From an uncultured Oscillospiraceae bacterium (GTDB lineage: Bacteria; Bacillota; Clostridia; Oscillospirales; Ruminococcaceae), in the NCBI GenBank assembly GCA_934448295.1, contig CAKSEY010000004.1:185814-249813 (forward strand): a DNA stretch of 64,000 nt. The letters run 5' to 3'. Each line of letters opens with the position of its first letter. The first letter of the stretch is position 1. Shown here one piece after another: positions 41,993-50,684 of the stretch. The translations under genes were made by a program, and so were the position numbers. The notes beneath the pieces are model-generated. The model did no database searches and had not been told where the DNA came from. It was given only the letters and a program-made list of their open reading frames with translations.

Positions 41993-42502
41993 ATGCCTAG
42001 CAAAAGCGTACTCGAACAGAAGCAGGCGTATGTTGCTGACTTAGCTGAAAAGCTCAAGAACGCTGCCGGCGGTGTTCTCGTTGACTACAAGGGTATCTCC
42101 GTTGAGGCCGACACCAAGCTCCGTAAGGATCTTCGTGAGAACGGCGTTGACTATTTCGTAGTTAAGAACACACTGCTCAAGCGTGCAGCTGAGATCGCAG
42201 GAATCGAGGGTCTTGAGCCCGCTCTTTCCGGCACAACAGCTATCGCACTGAGCGCTGAGGACATCATCATTGCCCCCAAGCTCCTGTTCAAGCAGACCGA
42301 GGTTCCGGACAGCACTTTCGCTATCAAGCTCGGTTTTATTGACGGCAAGGTAATTTCCAAGGAAGAGGTTGAGGCTTACGCAAAGCTTCCGTCCAAGGAG
42401 ACCCTGCTCTCTCAGCTCGTATTCATGCTTCAGTCCCCGATCCAGAGAGTTGCTATCGCGCTCAACGAGATCGCAAAGAAGAACGAAGAGCAGTCCGCTT
42501 AA
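41993..42502 (+). CDS. rplJ: 50S ribosomal protein L10
   Basis: 169 residues from the ATG at 41993, with AAAGGAG eight bases upstream; an in-frame GTG nine bases earlier lies within that ribosome site. Typical L10: N-terminal rRNA-binding domain (VLVDYKGISVEADTKLRKDLR, read in part; VKNTLLKRA) and the C-terminal helices that hold L7/L12 dimers. Autogenously regulated through the upstream leader. Confidence 0.97.
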   Translation: MPSKSVLEQKQAYVADLAEKLKNAAGGVLVDYKGISVEADTKLRKDLRENGVDYFVVKNTLLKRAAEIAGIEGLEPALSGTTAIALSAEDIIIAPKLLFKQTEVPDSTFAIKLGFIDGKVISKEEVEAYAKLPSKETLLSQLVFMLQSPIQRVAIALNEIAKKNEEQSA

Positions 42503-42605
42503 TTGCGGCTTTTCCGGAGAATGCCGCATAGTCCGGCTCCCACGGAAACAAAAACTTACTGCGTGATCACGCACGACAAAATTTAATTTTATGGAGGATA
42601 CTAAA

Positions 42606-42980
42606 ATGGCATCTGAGAAGATTTTAGCTATGATCGAAGAAGTTAAGGCTCTTTCCGTTCTCGAACTGAACGAGCTCGTAAAGGCACTTGAGGAAGAGTT
42701 CGGCGTTTCCGCTGCTGCTGTTGCTGCTGCTCCCGCTGCTGGCGCTGGCGCTGCTGCCGCTGAGGAGAAGACCGAGTTCGACGTAGTTCTCGCATCCTTT
42801 GGCGACGCTAAGATGGCTGTTATCAAGGCTGTTAAGGACGTTATGGGTCTTGGCCTTAAGGAAGCTAAGGAGCTCGTTGAGGCTGCTCCTAAGGCTCTCA
42901 AGGAGGGCGTTTCCAAGGCAGAGGCTGAGGAGATCAAGGCTAAGCTCGAAGAGGCTGGCGCAAAGATCGAGCTCAAGTAA
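42606..42980 (+). CDS. rplL: 50S ribosomal protein L7/L12
   Basis: 124 residues from the ATG at 42606, preceded by GGAGG nine bases upstream; an upstream in-frame ATG overlaps that site. N-terminal dimerisation helices, an alanine-rich hinge, and the factor-binding C-terminal domain (TEFDVVLASFG, KEAKELVEAAPKALKEG). rpoB is not found downstream; the next gene is the asnB fragment on the other strand. Confidence 0.97.
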   Translation: MASEKILAMIEEVKALSVLELNELVKALEEEFGVSAAAVAAAPAAGAGAAAAEEKTEFDVVLASFGDAKMAVIKAVKDVMGLGLKEAKELVEAAPKALKEGVSKAEAEEIKAKLEEAGAKIELK

Positions 42981-43003
42981 TTTTTGCTCACTTTACACAA
43001 CCG

Positions 43004-43035
43004 ATACCCCGTCTGAAAAGGCGGGGTATTTTTAT
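43004..43035 (+). terminator. rplJL terminator
   Basis: Eight-base stem ATACCCCG/CGGGGTAT followed by TTTTTAT. Confidence 0.88.
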
Positions 43036-43038
43036 ATG

Positions 43039-43070
43039 AAACCGGGCGATTCGCGTGAACCGCCCGGTTT
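43039..43070 (-). terminator. Terminator at the original 3' end of asnB
   Basis: Ten-base perfect stem AAACCGGGCG/CGCCCGGTTT, just after the asnB stop on the minus strand. Confidence 0.75.
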
Positions 43071-43071
43071 G

Positions 43072-43504
43072 TCATACTATTTCCACGTTGTATTCCCGCA
43101 GCCAGCACTCTATCTGGAGCATATACGCATAGATCTGCGGAACGGTCATGAGCTGACCGAACCAGTTCTTGGTGAAGCTCCCGCCGTTGGTATTGAGCAT
43201 CTCGCGCAGCTTGTCGGGATTTACCAACTCAACAAGGCGGCAGTCGTCGCGGTCAAGCACCTCGCGGAGCCTGCGGCTGAGCAGCTCCATATAGTTTGGA
43301 TTGTGCGTCTTGGGGTAAGGGCTCTTTTTCCGCCAGAGCACATCCTCCGGGAGTATTCCGGTCATTGCGTGCCGAACCAGCCCCTTCTCCCGCCCCGTAT
43401 AGGACTTCATCTCCCAGGGGATATTGTACGCGTACTCAACTATGCGATAATCGCAGAACGGCACGCGAACCTCCAGCCCGTGCGCCATTGACATTCGGTC
43501 TTTT
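43072..43504 (-). pseudogene. asnB: Asparagine synthetase B, 3' part (separated from its 5' part at 53.3-54.7 kb)
   Basis: The last 143 codons of a glutamine-hydrolysing asparagine synthetase: KDRMSMAHGLEVRVPFCDYR, then EYAYNIPWEMKSYTGREKGL and SPYPKTHNPNYMELLSRR. An intact gene would have the glutaminase and the ATP pyrophosphatase core before this point; these are found at 53271-54670 on the same strand. The open frame runs 35 bases further into unrelated DNA (to 43539) but without a ribosome site. The junction is at the T run 43501-43504. Translation into a stable protein is unlikely unless the intervening DNA is excised. Confidence 0.88.
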
Positions 43505-43594
43505 CTATCACGCAGAGTTAATTGGAAAAACACTTCCACACGCGGACTTTTTGTATTCCCGGCGGAACAAGTTCGGCTGATTCTATATAAAAAA

Positions 43595-43622
43595 GTACCG
43601 CAGACGGAAAAATCTGCGGCAC
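43595..43622 (-). terminator. Terminator of the 5'-nucleotidase gene
   Basis: Stem GTACCGCAGA/TCTGCGGCAC (one mismatch); on the minus strand followed by TTTTTTATATAG. Confidence 0.8.
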
Positions 43623-43641
43623 GAAATTTTATCAGACCGGG

Positions 43642-45522
43642 TTACTTTCTCCTGCGGGAAGCAGCCATCAGAGCCGCAGATAATCCCACAACGGATATGA
43701 ACACGGCAACCGAGCCGGCTCCGGTATCCGGCGAGCCCTTGTGCTCATCTGCCGCAGTTCCTGTGCCGCCGTCAGCTTCGGCGGTTTCGGGAGCTTCTGT
43801 GGATTCGGCGGTTTCAGGAGCCTCGGCAGATTCAGCGGTTGCGGGCGCCTCGCTCACAATGGTTATCCTGCCGCTTCCGCGCGGGTCGGAGTATTCCTCG
43901 CCGACTGTTCCGCCAAGGTCCTCAGTGATGAAGTCGATGAGCGCCTGATTATCAAGGGTGATCTCCTTTGCGACAACGGTGCAGTCCTTGAACATTGACA
44001 TTCCATCGCCGCCGCTCAGAAGCAGATAGTCGTGCGAAGCCAGGGTGTATGTTCTGTCAAGGTCGAGAGGTTCGCCCTTTATCACCACGTTCTGAACGCG
44101 GTACTCACCGTCTACGCCGACAAAATTGCCGTTTTCATCAGTGGAAACCGAGGACGGTATATAGGAATTCACAGTGTAGGAAAGCCCGGAAACCTGCATG
44201 AAGCCGCCATTTTCCTCCGGAGCGTACATTGCGCCCATTTCAAGGCAGTCAAGTATCTGCTGACCGGTCGCCTTCACAACGCACAGCGAATTCCCGAACG
44301 GCTGAACGTCGATGATGTTTCCGTAGGTTATGTCGCCCGCCGCGATATTTGCGCGTACGCCGCCGCCGTTTATCAGCGCGATGTCCGCGCTGGTCTTGGC
44401 ACGGTAAGCGTCCGCGCACAGGTCGCCGAGGTTGGTTTCCGTGCTCCTGACTGCGCGCTCGCCGGTGTCGGGGTCGTTCACGGTGAGTTCAACGTTGGTC
44501 TTTGCGACAACAGTTCCGGCAAGCTCGTTGTACTGATCTTCAATTCCCGCAATGAAATCCGACATATGCTGGTACGCCTTGTATTCAGCGGAATTTTCGT
44601 CCGTGGATACGGTGTAGTCGCCCTTGCAGATAAGCTCGCAGTTGACCAGACGATCCGGCGTTATCGTTATCTGACCGATAGTCTGGAGCTTCGACCCCGT
44701 GGAGGTGAGCCAAACGTCACTGCCGTCCTTACCCCAGCCTTCCGCTACTATCTCGCTGTGGGAATGTCCGTCAATGAAGCCTGTAAGCCCGCTGACGTGC
44801 TCAAAAACCGAAATTGAGCTCCAACGGTCGTCGTAAGCGTAATCGCCCATATGACCCAGCGCGAATACAAAGTCCGCGCCGTCTGCGTAAGCCGCGTCTA
44901 TCGCGTCCTGGACTGCGGTGTAGAGCGCCGTTCCGTCATCTCCGCCGAGGAAGCCGTAGATGAATTCTCCGTTTTCGTCCATGAAGTTCGTGGGTCTGCT
45001 GGAGAGCGGGGTCTCCGGCGTGGTGAGCCCTATGAACGCTATCTTATACTGGTCAGCCTCAATGATGGAATAAGGCTGGAACGGCTTTTCCCCGGTGCGC
45101 AGGTCGGTGAAGTTCACCGAAAGATACGGGAACTCAGCCTCGTCCGTCAGCTTGAAGAACGCGTCCATGCCGTAGTCGAACTCGTGGTTTCCGGGGACAG
45201 CGACATCATAGCCCAGCTCGTTCATTATCTGCATGGGAAATTCTCCGTCTGACAGCGTGCCGATAACTCCGCCCTGAACAAAGTCGCCTGCGTCCACCAG
45301 GATAACGTCGTAGCCCTCGTCCTCAAGGCGAGCCTTGTATGCGGCAAGGTCAGCCGCGCCGTATGTATTGTCGTCCGCCTGGAATCCGCAGTGGACATCG
45401 TTCGTGTGCAGTATCACAACGCCCTTGTCTGCGGTTTCCTCAGCGCCTGCGCCAGCCGTGAAAACCGTCAGCGAAGCCGCAAGCACTGCGGCTGAAGTAA
45501 GGAATGACGCGATTTTTCTCAT
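43642..45522 (-). CDS. Cell-wall-anchored 5'-nucleotidase / 2',3'-cyclic phosphodiesterase family enzyme
   Basis: 626 residues from the ATG at 45522 (AAAGAGG eight bases upstream); the frame is open to 45600 without support. Signal peptide, then the metallophosphatase domain (about 35-290) with ILHTNDVHCGF, VDAGDFVQGG, PGNHEFDYG and DGHSHSE metal ligands. The 5'-nucleotidase C-terminal domain (about 335-540) has the LINGGGVRANIAAGDITYG nucleotide-site loop. A Glu/Ala/Thr-rich spacer leads to SPDTGA, a hydrophobic helix and RRRK, a sortase signal. It would salvage extracellular nucleotides at the surface. First gene inside the left end of the asnB insertion. Confidence 0.92.
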   Translation of the reverse strand: MRKIASFLTSAAVLAASLTVFTAGAGAEETADKGVVILHTNDVHCGFQADDNTYGAADLAAYKARLEDEGYDVILVDAGDFVQGGVIGTLSDGEFPMQIMNELGYDVAVPGNHEFDYGMDAFFKLTDEAEFPYLSVNFTDLRTGEKPFQPYSIIEADQYKIAFIGLTTPETPLSSRPTNFMDENGEFIYGFLGGDDGTALYTAVQDAIDAAYADGADFVFALGHMGDYAYDDRWSSISVFEHVSGLTGFIDGHSHSEIVAEGWGKDGSDVWLTSTGSKLQTIGQITITPDRLVNCELICKGDYTVSTDENSAEYKAYQHMSDFIAGIEDQYNELAGTVVAKTNVELTVNDPDTGERAVRSTETNLGDLCADAYRAKTSADIALINGGGVRANIAAGDITYGNIIDVQPFGNSLCVVKATGQQILDCLEMGAMYAPEENGGFMQVSGLSYTVNSYIPSSVSTDENGNFVGVDGEYRVQNVVIKGEPLDLDRTYTLASHDYLLLSGGDGMSMFKDCTVVAKEITLDNQALIDFITEDLGGTVGEEYSDPRGSGRITIVSEAPATAESAEAPETAESTEAPETAEADGGTGTAADEHKGSPDTGAGSVAVFISVVGLSAALMAASRRRK

Positions 45523-46062
45523 TTCTTGTACCTCTTTCTTTGATATGTGGTTTGCCTTCAGAAAAGCCGCTCCCGCTAATTCTGTCGGCTTGTAAAGCAT
45601 GATTTCTCTGGGATTTCTGCACCTCTGCCCGTAATCCGCACAGCTATGCGGTATGCCTTTTTCCGTTTCTCGTGACCGCGCCCTATAATTCTCTCGCCTT
45701 CCCGAAAGATAGGCTCAGTGCCTGTGCAGTATTTTCCAAAAATCAAACTCTCCGCATTTATTATACACCATATAACACAATATTTGGGCATTTTTTTGAA
45801 AAAAATTTATACAAATTAAAATCGCACGATAGCTGTTTTTTATACATGTCATTGAATCTATTCAAATATATTACAAAACCGCAGGAAGTATTGTATGTCA
45901 TAATGAAATAAGCCAATTTCGTATAGCAATATTGTTAAAAAACAATTTGCCGATTTGTGCGTTCATACAAAATCAATAAAATTACGCGAAACCATGAAAC
46001 CATAACTGCGCTTAATTTGTTTTAGTTATAAGCACAGAAAAAATCAAATGAGGTGATAAATC
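45523..46062. other. AT-rich divergent intergenic region
   Basis: About 540 bases between divergent starts of the 5'-nucleotidase and the secreted repeat protein. Distinctly AT-rich from about 45750 onward. A TATAAT occurs on the minus strand (45760-45765) without a good -35. No gene or structured element is recognised. Confidence 0.6.
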
Positions 46063-47004
46063 ATGAAAAAAGGAATATGCCTGATTGCGGCGCTTATTCT
46101 GACTGCCTCCATTCCCGGCGCCGCATATGCCGGGACAGTCCCGGAGCCGGCGGCGGTGGAGTACAGCGTTCCGGAAAAAACAGATACCAGCGTTCTCAAA
46201 TTACAGAAATGGAACGGCAGCACAAGACTGAAACCAGACACATGCTATTACGCGGAAGGCTCGGTCACGTTGAAAGGCTCCGTCACCCTGCCGGAAAGCT
46301 CCATGCTCGTCATCAGGAACGGCGCGGCGCTGAAAATCGGCTCCGGCGGAAAGCTCTTTGTCAGGGGAGCCGTTGCGGTTCACTCGGGCGGCAGAATTAA
46401 CGTTGCTTCAAAGGGAGCGATAACGCTTAAATCCGGGGCGGTAATGGTGAACAACAGCACGCTTGCCGTCAGCAGCGGCGGAAAGCTGCTGGACTACGGC
46501 TATCTCCAGTCGCAGGGGAAAATCAACCTGAAAGGGACCCTCAAAGCCCTGAACAACGGCGTCCTTGCCTGCGAGAGTATAACAAAGAAATCAGCCTCCG
46601 CCGTGCTTTCGGGCGAAAACTCCGGCATAGGAGACCGCCCGCTGTATATGGTACAGGAGCTTGAAGAATACGAACACGACAAGCTGTCCCTCTTTGACGA
46701 GCGAACCGGGGAAGCCACGGAATTATCCGGCAGAAAATCGGTGAAAAAGCTTCTCCAGTCGTTTGAGGGCGTTCTGTACATGTATGCGGGAGAAATGGGA
46801 CTGAACCCCGGCGAGATGGTATGCGATTCGATAATAGATTATCAGTATCAGCAGATAGTAGAGTCCGGCGGTAAAATGATCTGCGGCATTTCAGAATGGG
46901 GCGGGATTCCCGTCATTGAAAAGGCCGACTGGGATACCGAGGAGCTTTCCGGCTGCTTCTACCAGGCAGTGTTGGGAAAACCGGACAGCGCCTATTTTGC
47001 GTGA
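46063..47004 (+). CDS. Secreted protein with a beta-helix-like repeat domain
   Basis: 313 residues with a clean signal peptide (MKKGICLIAALILTASIPGAAYA). Residues about 60-175 form short repeats of hydrophobic-Gly/Ser pattern (LVIRNGAALKIGSGGKLFVRG, AVHSGGRINVASKGAITLKSG read in parts), as in right-handed beta-helices and pectate-lyase-like folds. The C-terminal 130 residues are acidic, non-repetitive and unassigned. No catalytic residues of pectate lyases are evident. AGGTGA lies seven bases before the ATG. Cargo of the asnB insertion; surface or matrix role is a guess. Confidence 0.75.
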   Translation: MKKGICLIAALILTASIPGAAYAGTVPEPAAVEYSVPEKTDTSVLKLQKWNGSTRLKPDTCYYAEGSVTLKGSVTLPESSMLVIRNGAALKIGSGGKLFVRGAVAVHSGGRINVASKGAITLKSGAVMVNNSTLAVSSGGKLLDYGYLQSQGKINLKGTLKALNNGVLACESITKKSASAVLSGENSGIGDRPLYMVQELEEYEHDKLSLFDERTGEATELSGRKSVKKLLQSFEGVLYMYAGEMGLNPGEMVCDSIIDYQYQQIVESGGKMICGISEWGGIPVIEKADWDTEELSGCFYQAVLGKPDSAYFA

Positions 47005-47049
47005 CCCGGCTTAATATAACACAAGAGGCTGTTTTTCCCAAATAAAACA

Positions 47050-47090
47050 AACTCGCCCTCAAAGCTCATTGCAGGCTTTGAGGGCGGGTT
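47050..47090. terminator. Bidirectional terminator
   Basis: Twelve-base perfect stem CGCCCTCAAAGC/GCTTTGAGGGCG with flanking AAAC and GGTTTT, between convergent genes. Confidence 0.88.
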
Positions 47091-47104
47091 TTGCCATGCG
47101 GGAA

Positions 47105-48949
47105 TCACTCCCAGCGGATATCCTTTCTGGACAGAGTATCAAACTGGCTCAGATATTCCTGCGCCGCTGCCAGGCCAAGTATCCCGGTGTCGGTCAGATC
47201 ACCTTCCTCGGCGACCTCGTCTGACACGCCGCAGATGGCAACTGTATAAACCGTATCGTCCTCAATGGTCATTCCCTCCGGGGTCACAAGCTCATAGGGG
47301 AACGTGTTGCCGCTGCCGCTGCGGTCGTAGCCCTGCTCGGCAAGCTGAAGTATACGCTTTCCGGTCAGCGTGACAGTCTGTATGTTCCCCAGCCAGCCCG
47401 TGGGAAGTATCGTGACTATCTCCTGGTCGGTGACAGGCATGGCGAATAGTGCGCCGCTCACTCCCTCAGAGTTAAGATCCGGCTCCACATTCTGAGGGTA
47501 CCATTTGTTCTTGGATATCAGCGCGAGATCCGCGCCGCTCGCCATCGCAAAGCAGATCCCCACGAGCCGGGCGCAGGCGTCGGTATCCAGCTTTTCCGCA
47601 GCGGTGGTGTAGGCGGCGGAGCTGTTGTCAGTCAGCAGATGCTTGTTTCCGTCAATGGCTTCGATAACATCGTCAAGCTCCGCTTCGCCCTTGATAAAAT
47701 CAAGCACGACATTTCCAATTGGCACGATAATGTTGTCCCAGCCGCTGTAAATGAACGGCGCGGTCAGACCTGCGTTCAGATCTTCCTCGACCTGCTTGTA
47801 ATAGCTGGTTTCCGGGATCACATAATCCTTCAGCGGGATCAGCGTGGCGTCGCTGTATGTGGAATTCAGGGCGTTCAGCCCCTCAACGGTGGACAAAACC
47901 TCCAGCACATGAACTGCGTCCTCCAGCTTCTGCTCGTTTCCGGCGTCCTCCAGGTGCTTGTTGAGCCCCACATAGCGCGAAACGTTAAGTATAAAGGAAT
48001 TCTGCGTGCCGTCAGCGGAAAGATAAGGCATAATGCCGAACTCGCACTCGGACTCCCCCGCCAGGAAGCTGCTTGCGCTTCCAAGCATGAAAAGGGTATT
48101 GCCCTCCGCCATCTCCTGCCTTGTCTTTGAATCGTCCTTATGGTCGCCGAGGCCGTTCAGCATACCAAGATCTCTCCACTTTTCCAGCATGGAAAGCGCC
48201 TCCATCATTTTGGGAGTATTGCGCACGGTGGCGTCGCCGTTCAGAAATTCCGACTGCCAGACCCGCCCGTCCAGCGTGTTGAGGAAGTCCGTGTCGAGAA
48301 TATTGCACAAATACTGGAAGCCGTATCCGGGCAGCGCGATCTGATTCAGCGCCAGGTTATAGCCCGCCTCCTTCACCAGGGGCGCAAGCTCCTCCAGCTC
48401 TTCGAACGACTTGGGAAGCTTCCAGCCGTTTTTTTCAAGCAGGGTCTTGTTGTAGGTTATGCCTACGCAGGCAAAATAGGTCGGCAGGAGATAAACCGCG
48501 CCGTTGTCGGCAACGTCCCGCAGCATGTCCTCGGAATAATTGTGCGTGAAATCATAGCTGGACAGGTCGATGAGCTTATCTGACAGATCCATCAGCCCCG
48601 GGGTATAGAACGTTGTCACGTAAATATCCGGCATATCTCCCGCTTTTAGCTGATTGATGGTATACGCAGTGGTGTTTTTTCCGCTGTAAGGCAGCACCTC
48701 CAGGTTTATTTCCGGGTATTTTTCATGGAGCAGGTCAATGAAGGCGTCTATATCACGGAACGGCGACTGAACGGTGACAGGCTCGTGCTCGGCGACGACT
48801 TCCTCCTGCACGGCGGGATTTATGCCATCGCACCCGGTAAACACTATCACTGAGGGAACTGCCATCAGCAGCAGGCACATGACGATACAGCACCAGCTTT
48901 CACGAAAATCGCTTGCATGGCGCTGCTTCGACGTTTTTAGCTTCTTCAT
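47105..48949 (-). CDS. Lipoprotein fusing a sugar-type solute-binding domain to a 5'-nucleotidase C-terminal domain
   Basis: 614 residues. Long basic N-terminus, membrane segment, lipobox ending at Cys40 (FTGC). Residues about 60-435 are a family 1 extracellular solute-binding protein (FIDLLHEKYPEINLEVLPYS, QLKAGDMPDIYVT, YFACVGITYNKTLLEKNGW are characteristic). Residues about 455-600 align by pattern with the 5'-nucleotidase C-terminal domain of the neighbouring enzyme: GADLALIS against SADIALIN, then EIVTILPTGWLGNIQTVTLTGKRILQ-L against the NIIDVQPFGNSLCVVKATG region. The nucleotide-site loop NGGGVR is replaced by KNKWYP, so catalysis is unlikely. No permease gene is near. I know no described protein with this order. 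Possible nucleotide- or glycan-sensing receptor. Confidence 0.8.
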   Translation of the reverse strand: MKKLKTSKQRHASDFRESWCCIVMCLLLMAVPSVIVFTGCDGINPAVQEEVVAEHEPVTVQSPFRDIDAFIDLLHEKYPEINLEVLPYSGKNTTAYTINQLKAGDMPDIYVTTFYTPGLMDLSDKLIDLSSYDFTHNYSEDMLRDVADNGAVYLLPTYFACVGITYNKTLLEKNGWKLPKSFEELEELAPLVKEAGYNLALNQIALPGYGFQYLCNILDTDFLNTLDGRVWQSEFLNGDATVRNTPKMMEALSMLEKWRDLGMLNGLGDHKDDSKTRQEMAEGNTLFMLGSASSFLAGESECEFGIMPYLSADGTQNSFILNVSRYVGLNKHLEDAGNEQKLEDAVHVLEVLSTVEGLNALNSTYSDATLIPLKDYVIPETSYYKQVEEDLNAGLTAPFIYSGWDNIIVPIGNVVLDFIKGEAELDDVIEAIDGNKHLLTDNSSAAYTTAAEKLDTDACARLVGICFAMASGADLALISKNKWYPQNVEPDLNSEGVSGALFAMPVTDQEIVTILPTGWLGNIQTVTLTGKRILQLAEQGYDRSGSGNTFPYELVTPEGMTIEDDTVYTVAICGVSDEVAEEGDLTDTGILGLAAAQEYLSQFDTLSRKDIRWE

Positions 48950-49006
48950 GTAATTCGCTCCTTTTTCGTCCTGTATTTCTATAAACTGTATAGTGGCTGT
49001 GTTTTA

Positions 49007-49035
49007 ATGATAACACTTTTTGCCACATAAATCAA
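49007..49035 (-). promoter_or_regulatory. Promoter of the fusion lipoprotein gene
   Basis: Minus strand TTGATT (49030-49035), 17-base spacer, TATCAT (49007-49012), about 58 bases before the ATG. Nothing else is seen in 48950-49166. Confidence 0.6.
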
Positions 49036-49166
49036 GTGTTTTTTTCATTATAATATATTTTTAACACAAATTTTCCTTTTTTCATGTAAAACCAGAGAAC
49101 GCCCGGCTCTCTGTCCAATTCGTGATGACCCCGGAATGATTCGTTAAATGTCAACCGGCTGTAACA

Positions 49167-50684
49167 CTAAATCCTGAAGCTGACCTCTATCGGGGTTTGC
49201 GAGTCCCAGACCGTGACCTTCGATATCAGCAGCCGCGCAATGGATTTTCTGACGTCCGTGCCCAGCCCGTCCCAGCCGTCCAGCAGCGAAATTATGCTTT
49301 CAGCGGCGGCGGGCTGAGCCGTCCTGCGGGAATGTTCCGATATCTCGGAATCCACCTGCCGCGCCTGACGTTCAAGCAGCTCCATTTTCTCGTTGAGCTT
49401 TGCGCGCAGGAGTGCGTTTTCCGCCTGCGAAAAGCTGTCAACAATGTGGTTTATCTCGTCGCCTAGCTTTATTCTGCGGGCTTTGAGGGAATTTATCGCG
49501 GATTCGTCTGCGGCAGTCCTGCCAGCGGTGTGAAACCGGAGCTCCCTGGCATATGCCAGCATTTTTTCCGCCACGGATTCCTCTATCATCTCAAAGGTCA
49601 GACCGCGCTTTTTGCCCGGGCAGAGGTGCCGCTTCCTGCCGCCGCAGGCGACATAGCGCTTCCCGCTGCGCTGACCGTTCACAACGCTGACCGCATATCC
49701 GCAAAATCCGCACCGTATCAGACCGGAAAGCCAGCTATTCGAGCCGCCGCCGGAATTTCTCAGGGCGCGGTTTTCGTTCAGCCGCTGCTGCACGCGGAGC
49801 CAGTCGTCGGCTGAAATTAGCCCCTCGTGCCGGTTGAGCTGGATATTCTCGCCGGAAAGGTCGCGGAATTTGCTGCGGGTCTTTCCCTGCCGCCTGCCGT
49901 AGACCGTACAGCCGCACAGCCCCGCGAATTCGCAGACGTCGTTGTGCAGCACCGCTCCCTGGCTCCTGAAATACAAATACACGTCCGCGTTCGCCCGGAC
50001 GTACACCGGGTTCCCGAGGATCCTGCTGACGCGCACGTTGTGAAACCTTATATCGTGTTTTATCCCGCACTCCGGAGAGTTCAGCTCGGAAACTATCTCG
50101 CCGATAGTCCCGCCGGAAAGATACCTGCGGTAGATGAATCTCACTATCGGGCTTGTGGATTCGTCCTCCTCCAGACGGCTGGTTTTCTTTCCGTCAATGC
50201 GATCCTCGATCTTCCTGTAACCCAGAGGAGCCACTCCCGCCATGAAAAAGCCCTTTTCCGCGCGGCTGTAAAAATTATCCGTCACGCGCTTCTGAATCGT
50301 TTCGCGCTCAAGCTGGGCGAAAATCAGGATAACGCGCAGCACCGCCTCGCCGGTAATGCTGGTGGTGTCGAAGTCCTCGGTAGCGGAAACGAAATCCACA
50401 TGGTGCTGCTTCAGCTCACGGTAGGTCAGCTCGAAATCCAGCACGGAGCGGCTCATTCTGTCTATCTTGTAGACGATTATCTTGTGGACTCTTCCGGCTT
50501 CCACGTCGGACATCAGCCGCTGAAAATCCGGGCGGTTGGTGTTCTTTCCGCTGTACCCCCGGTCGCTGTACACCTCGACATCGGTTTCGCCGTCCCGGAG
50601 CCTGGCGCGGCACTCCTGCTCCTGCGTTTCAATGCTGATGCTGTCCTTCTTGTCCACCGACTGTCTGCAATAAATCGCCGTCAT
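49167..50684 (-). CDS. Large serine recombinase
   Basis: 505 residues. N-terminal resolvase catalytic domain (about 1-150) with the nucleophile Ser9 in YCRQSVDKKDSIS, and conserved arginines in YKIDRMSRS and QLERETIQKR. Then a recombinase domain (about 165-275), a zinc ribbon with CGFCGYAVS ... CGGRKRHLCPGK, a coiled-coil stretch and a short C-terminal domain, the architecture of phage and element integrases. It is the probable agent of the asnB insertion. Its ATG overlaps the stop of a small upstream gene. It appears intact. Confidence 0.93.
   Translation of the reverse strand: MTAIYCRQSVDKKDSISIETQEQECRARLRDGETDVEVYSDRGYSGKNTNRPDFQRLMSDVEAGRVHKIIVYKIDRMSRSVLDFELTYRELKQHHVDFVSATEDFDTTSITGEAVLRVILIFAQLERETIQKRVTDNFYSRAEKGFFMAGVAPLGYRKIEDRIDGKKTSRLEEDESTSPIVRFIYRRYLSGGTIGEIVSELNSPECGIKHDIRFHNVRVSRILGNPVYVRANADVYLYFRSQGAVLHNDVCEFAGLCGCTVYGRRQGKTRSKFRDLSGENIQLNRHEGLISADDWLRVQQRLNENRALRNSGGGSNSWLSGLIRCGFCGYAVSVVNGQRSGKRYVACGGRKRHLCPGKKRGLTFEMIEESVAEKMLAYARELRFHTAGRTAADESAINSLKARRIKLGDEINHIVDSFSQAENALLRAKLNEKMELLERQARQVDSEISEHSRRTAQPAAAESIISLLDGWDGLGTDVRKSIARLLISKVTVWDSQTPIEVSFRI

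Noticed and set aside
42041..43108. 355-codon open frame on minus across rplJ and rplL
   Set aside because: Runs antisense through two ribosomal protein genes and their terminator; low-complexity serine/alanine translation.
43505..43539. The asnB 3' fragment as a complete small gene starting at 43539
   Set aside because: The extra codons lie in inserted DNA, have no ribosome site, and the protein would begin inside the synthetase domain.
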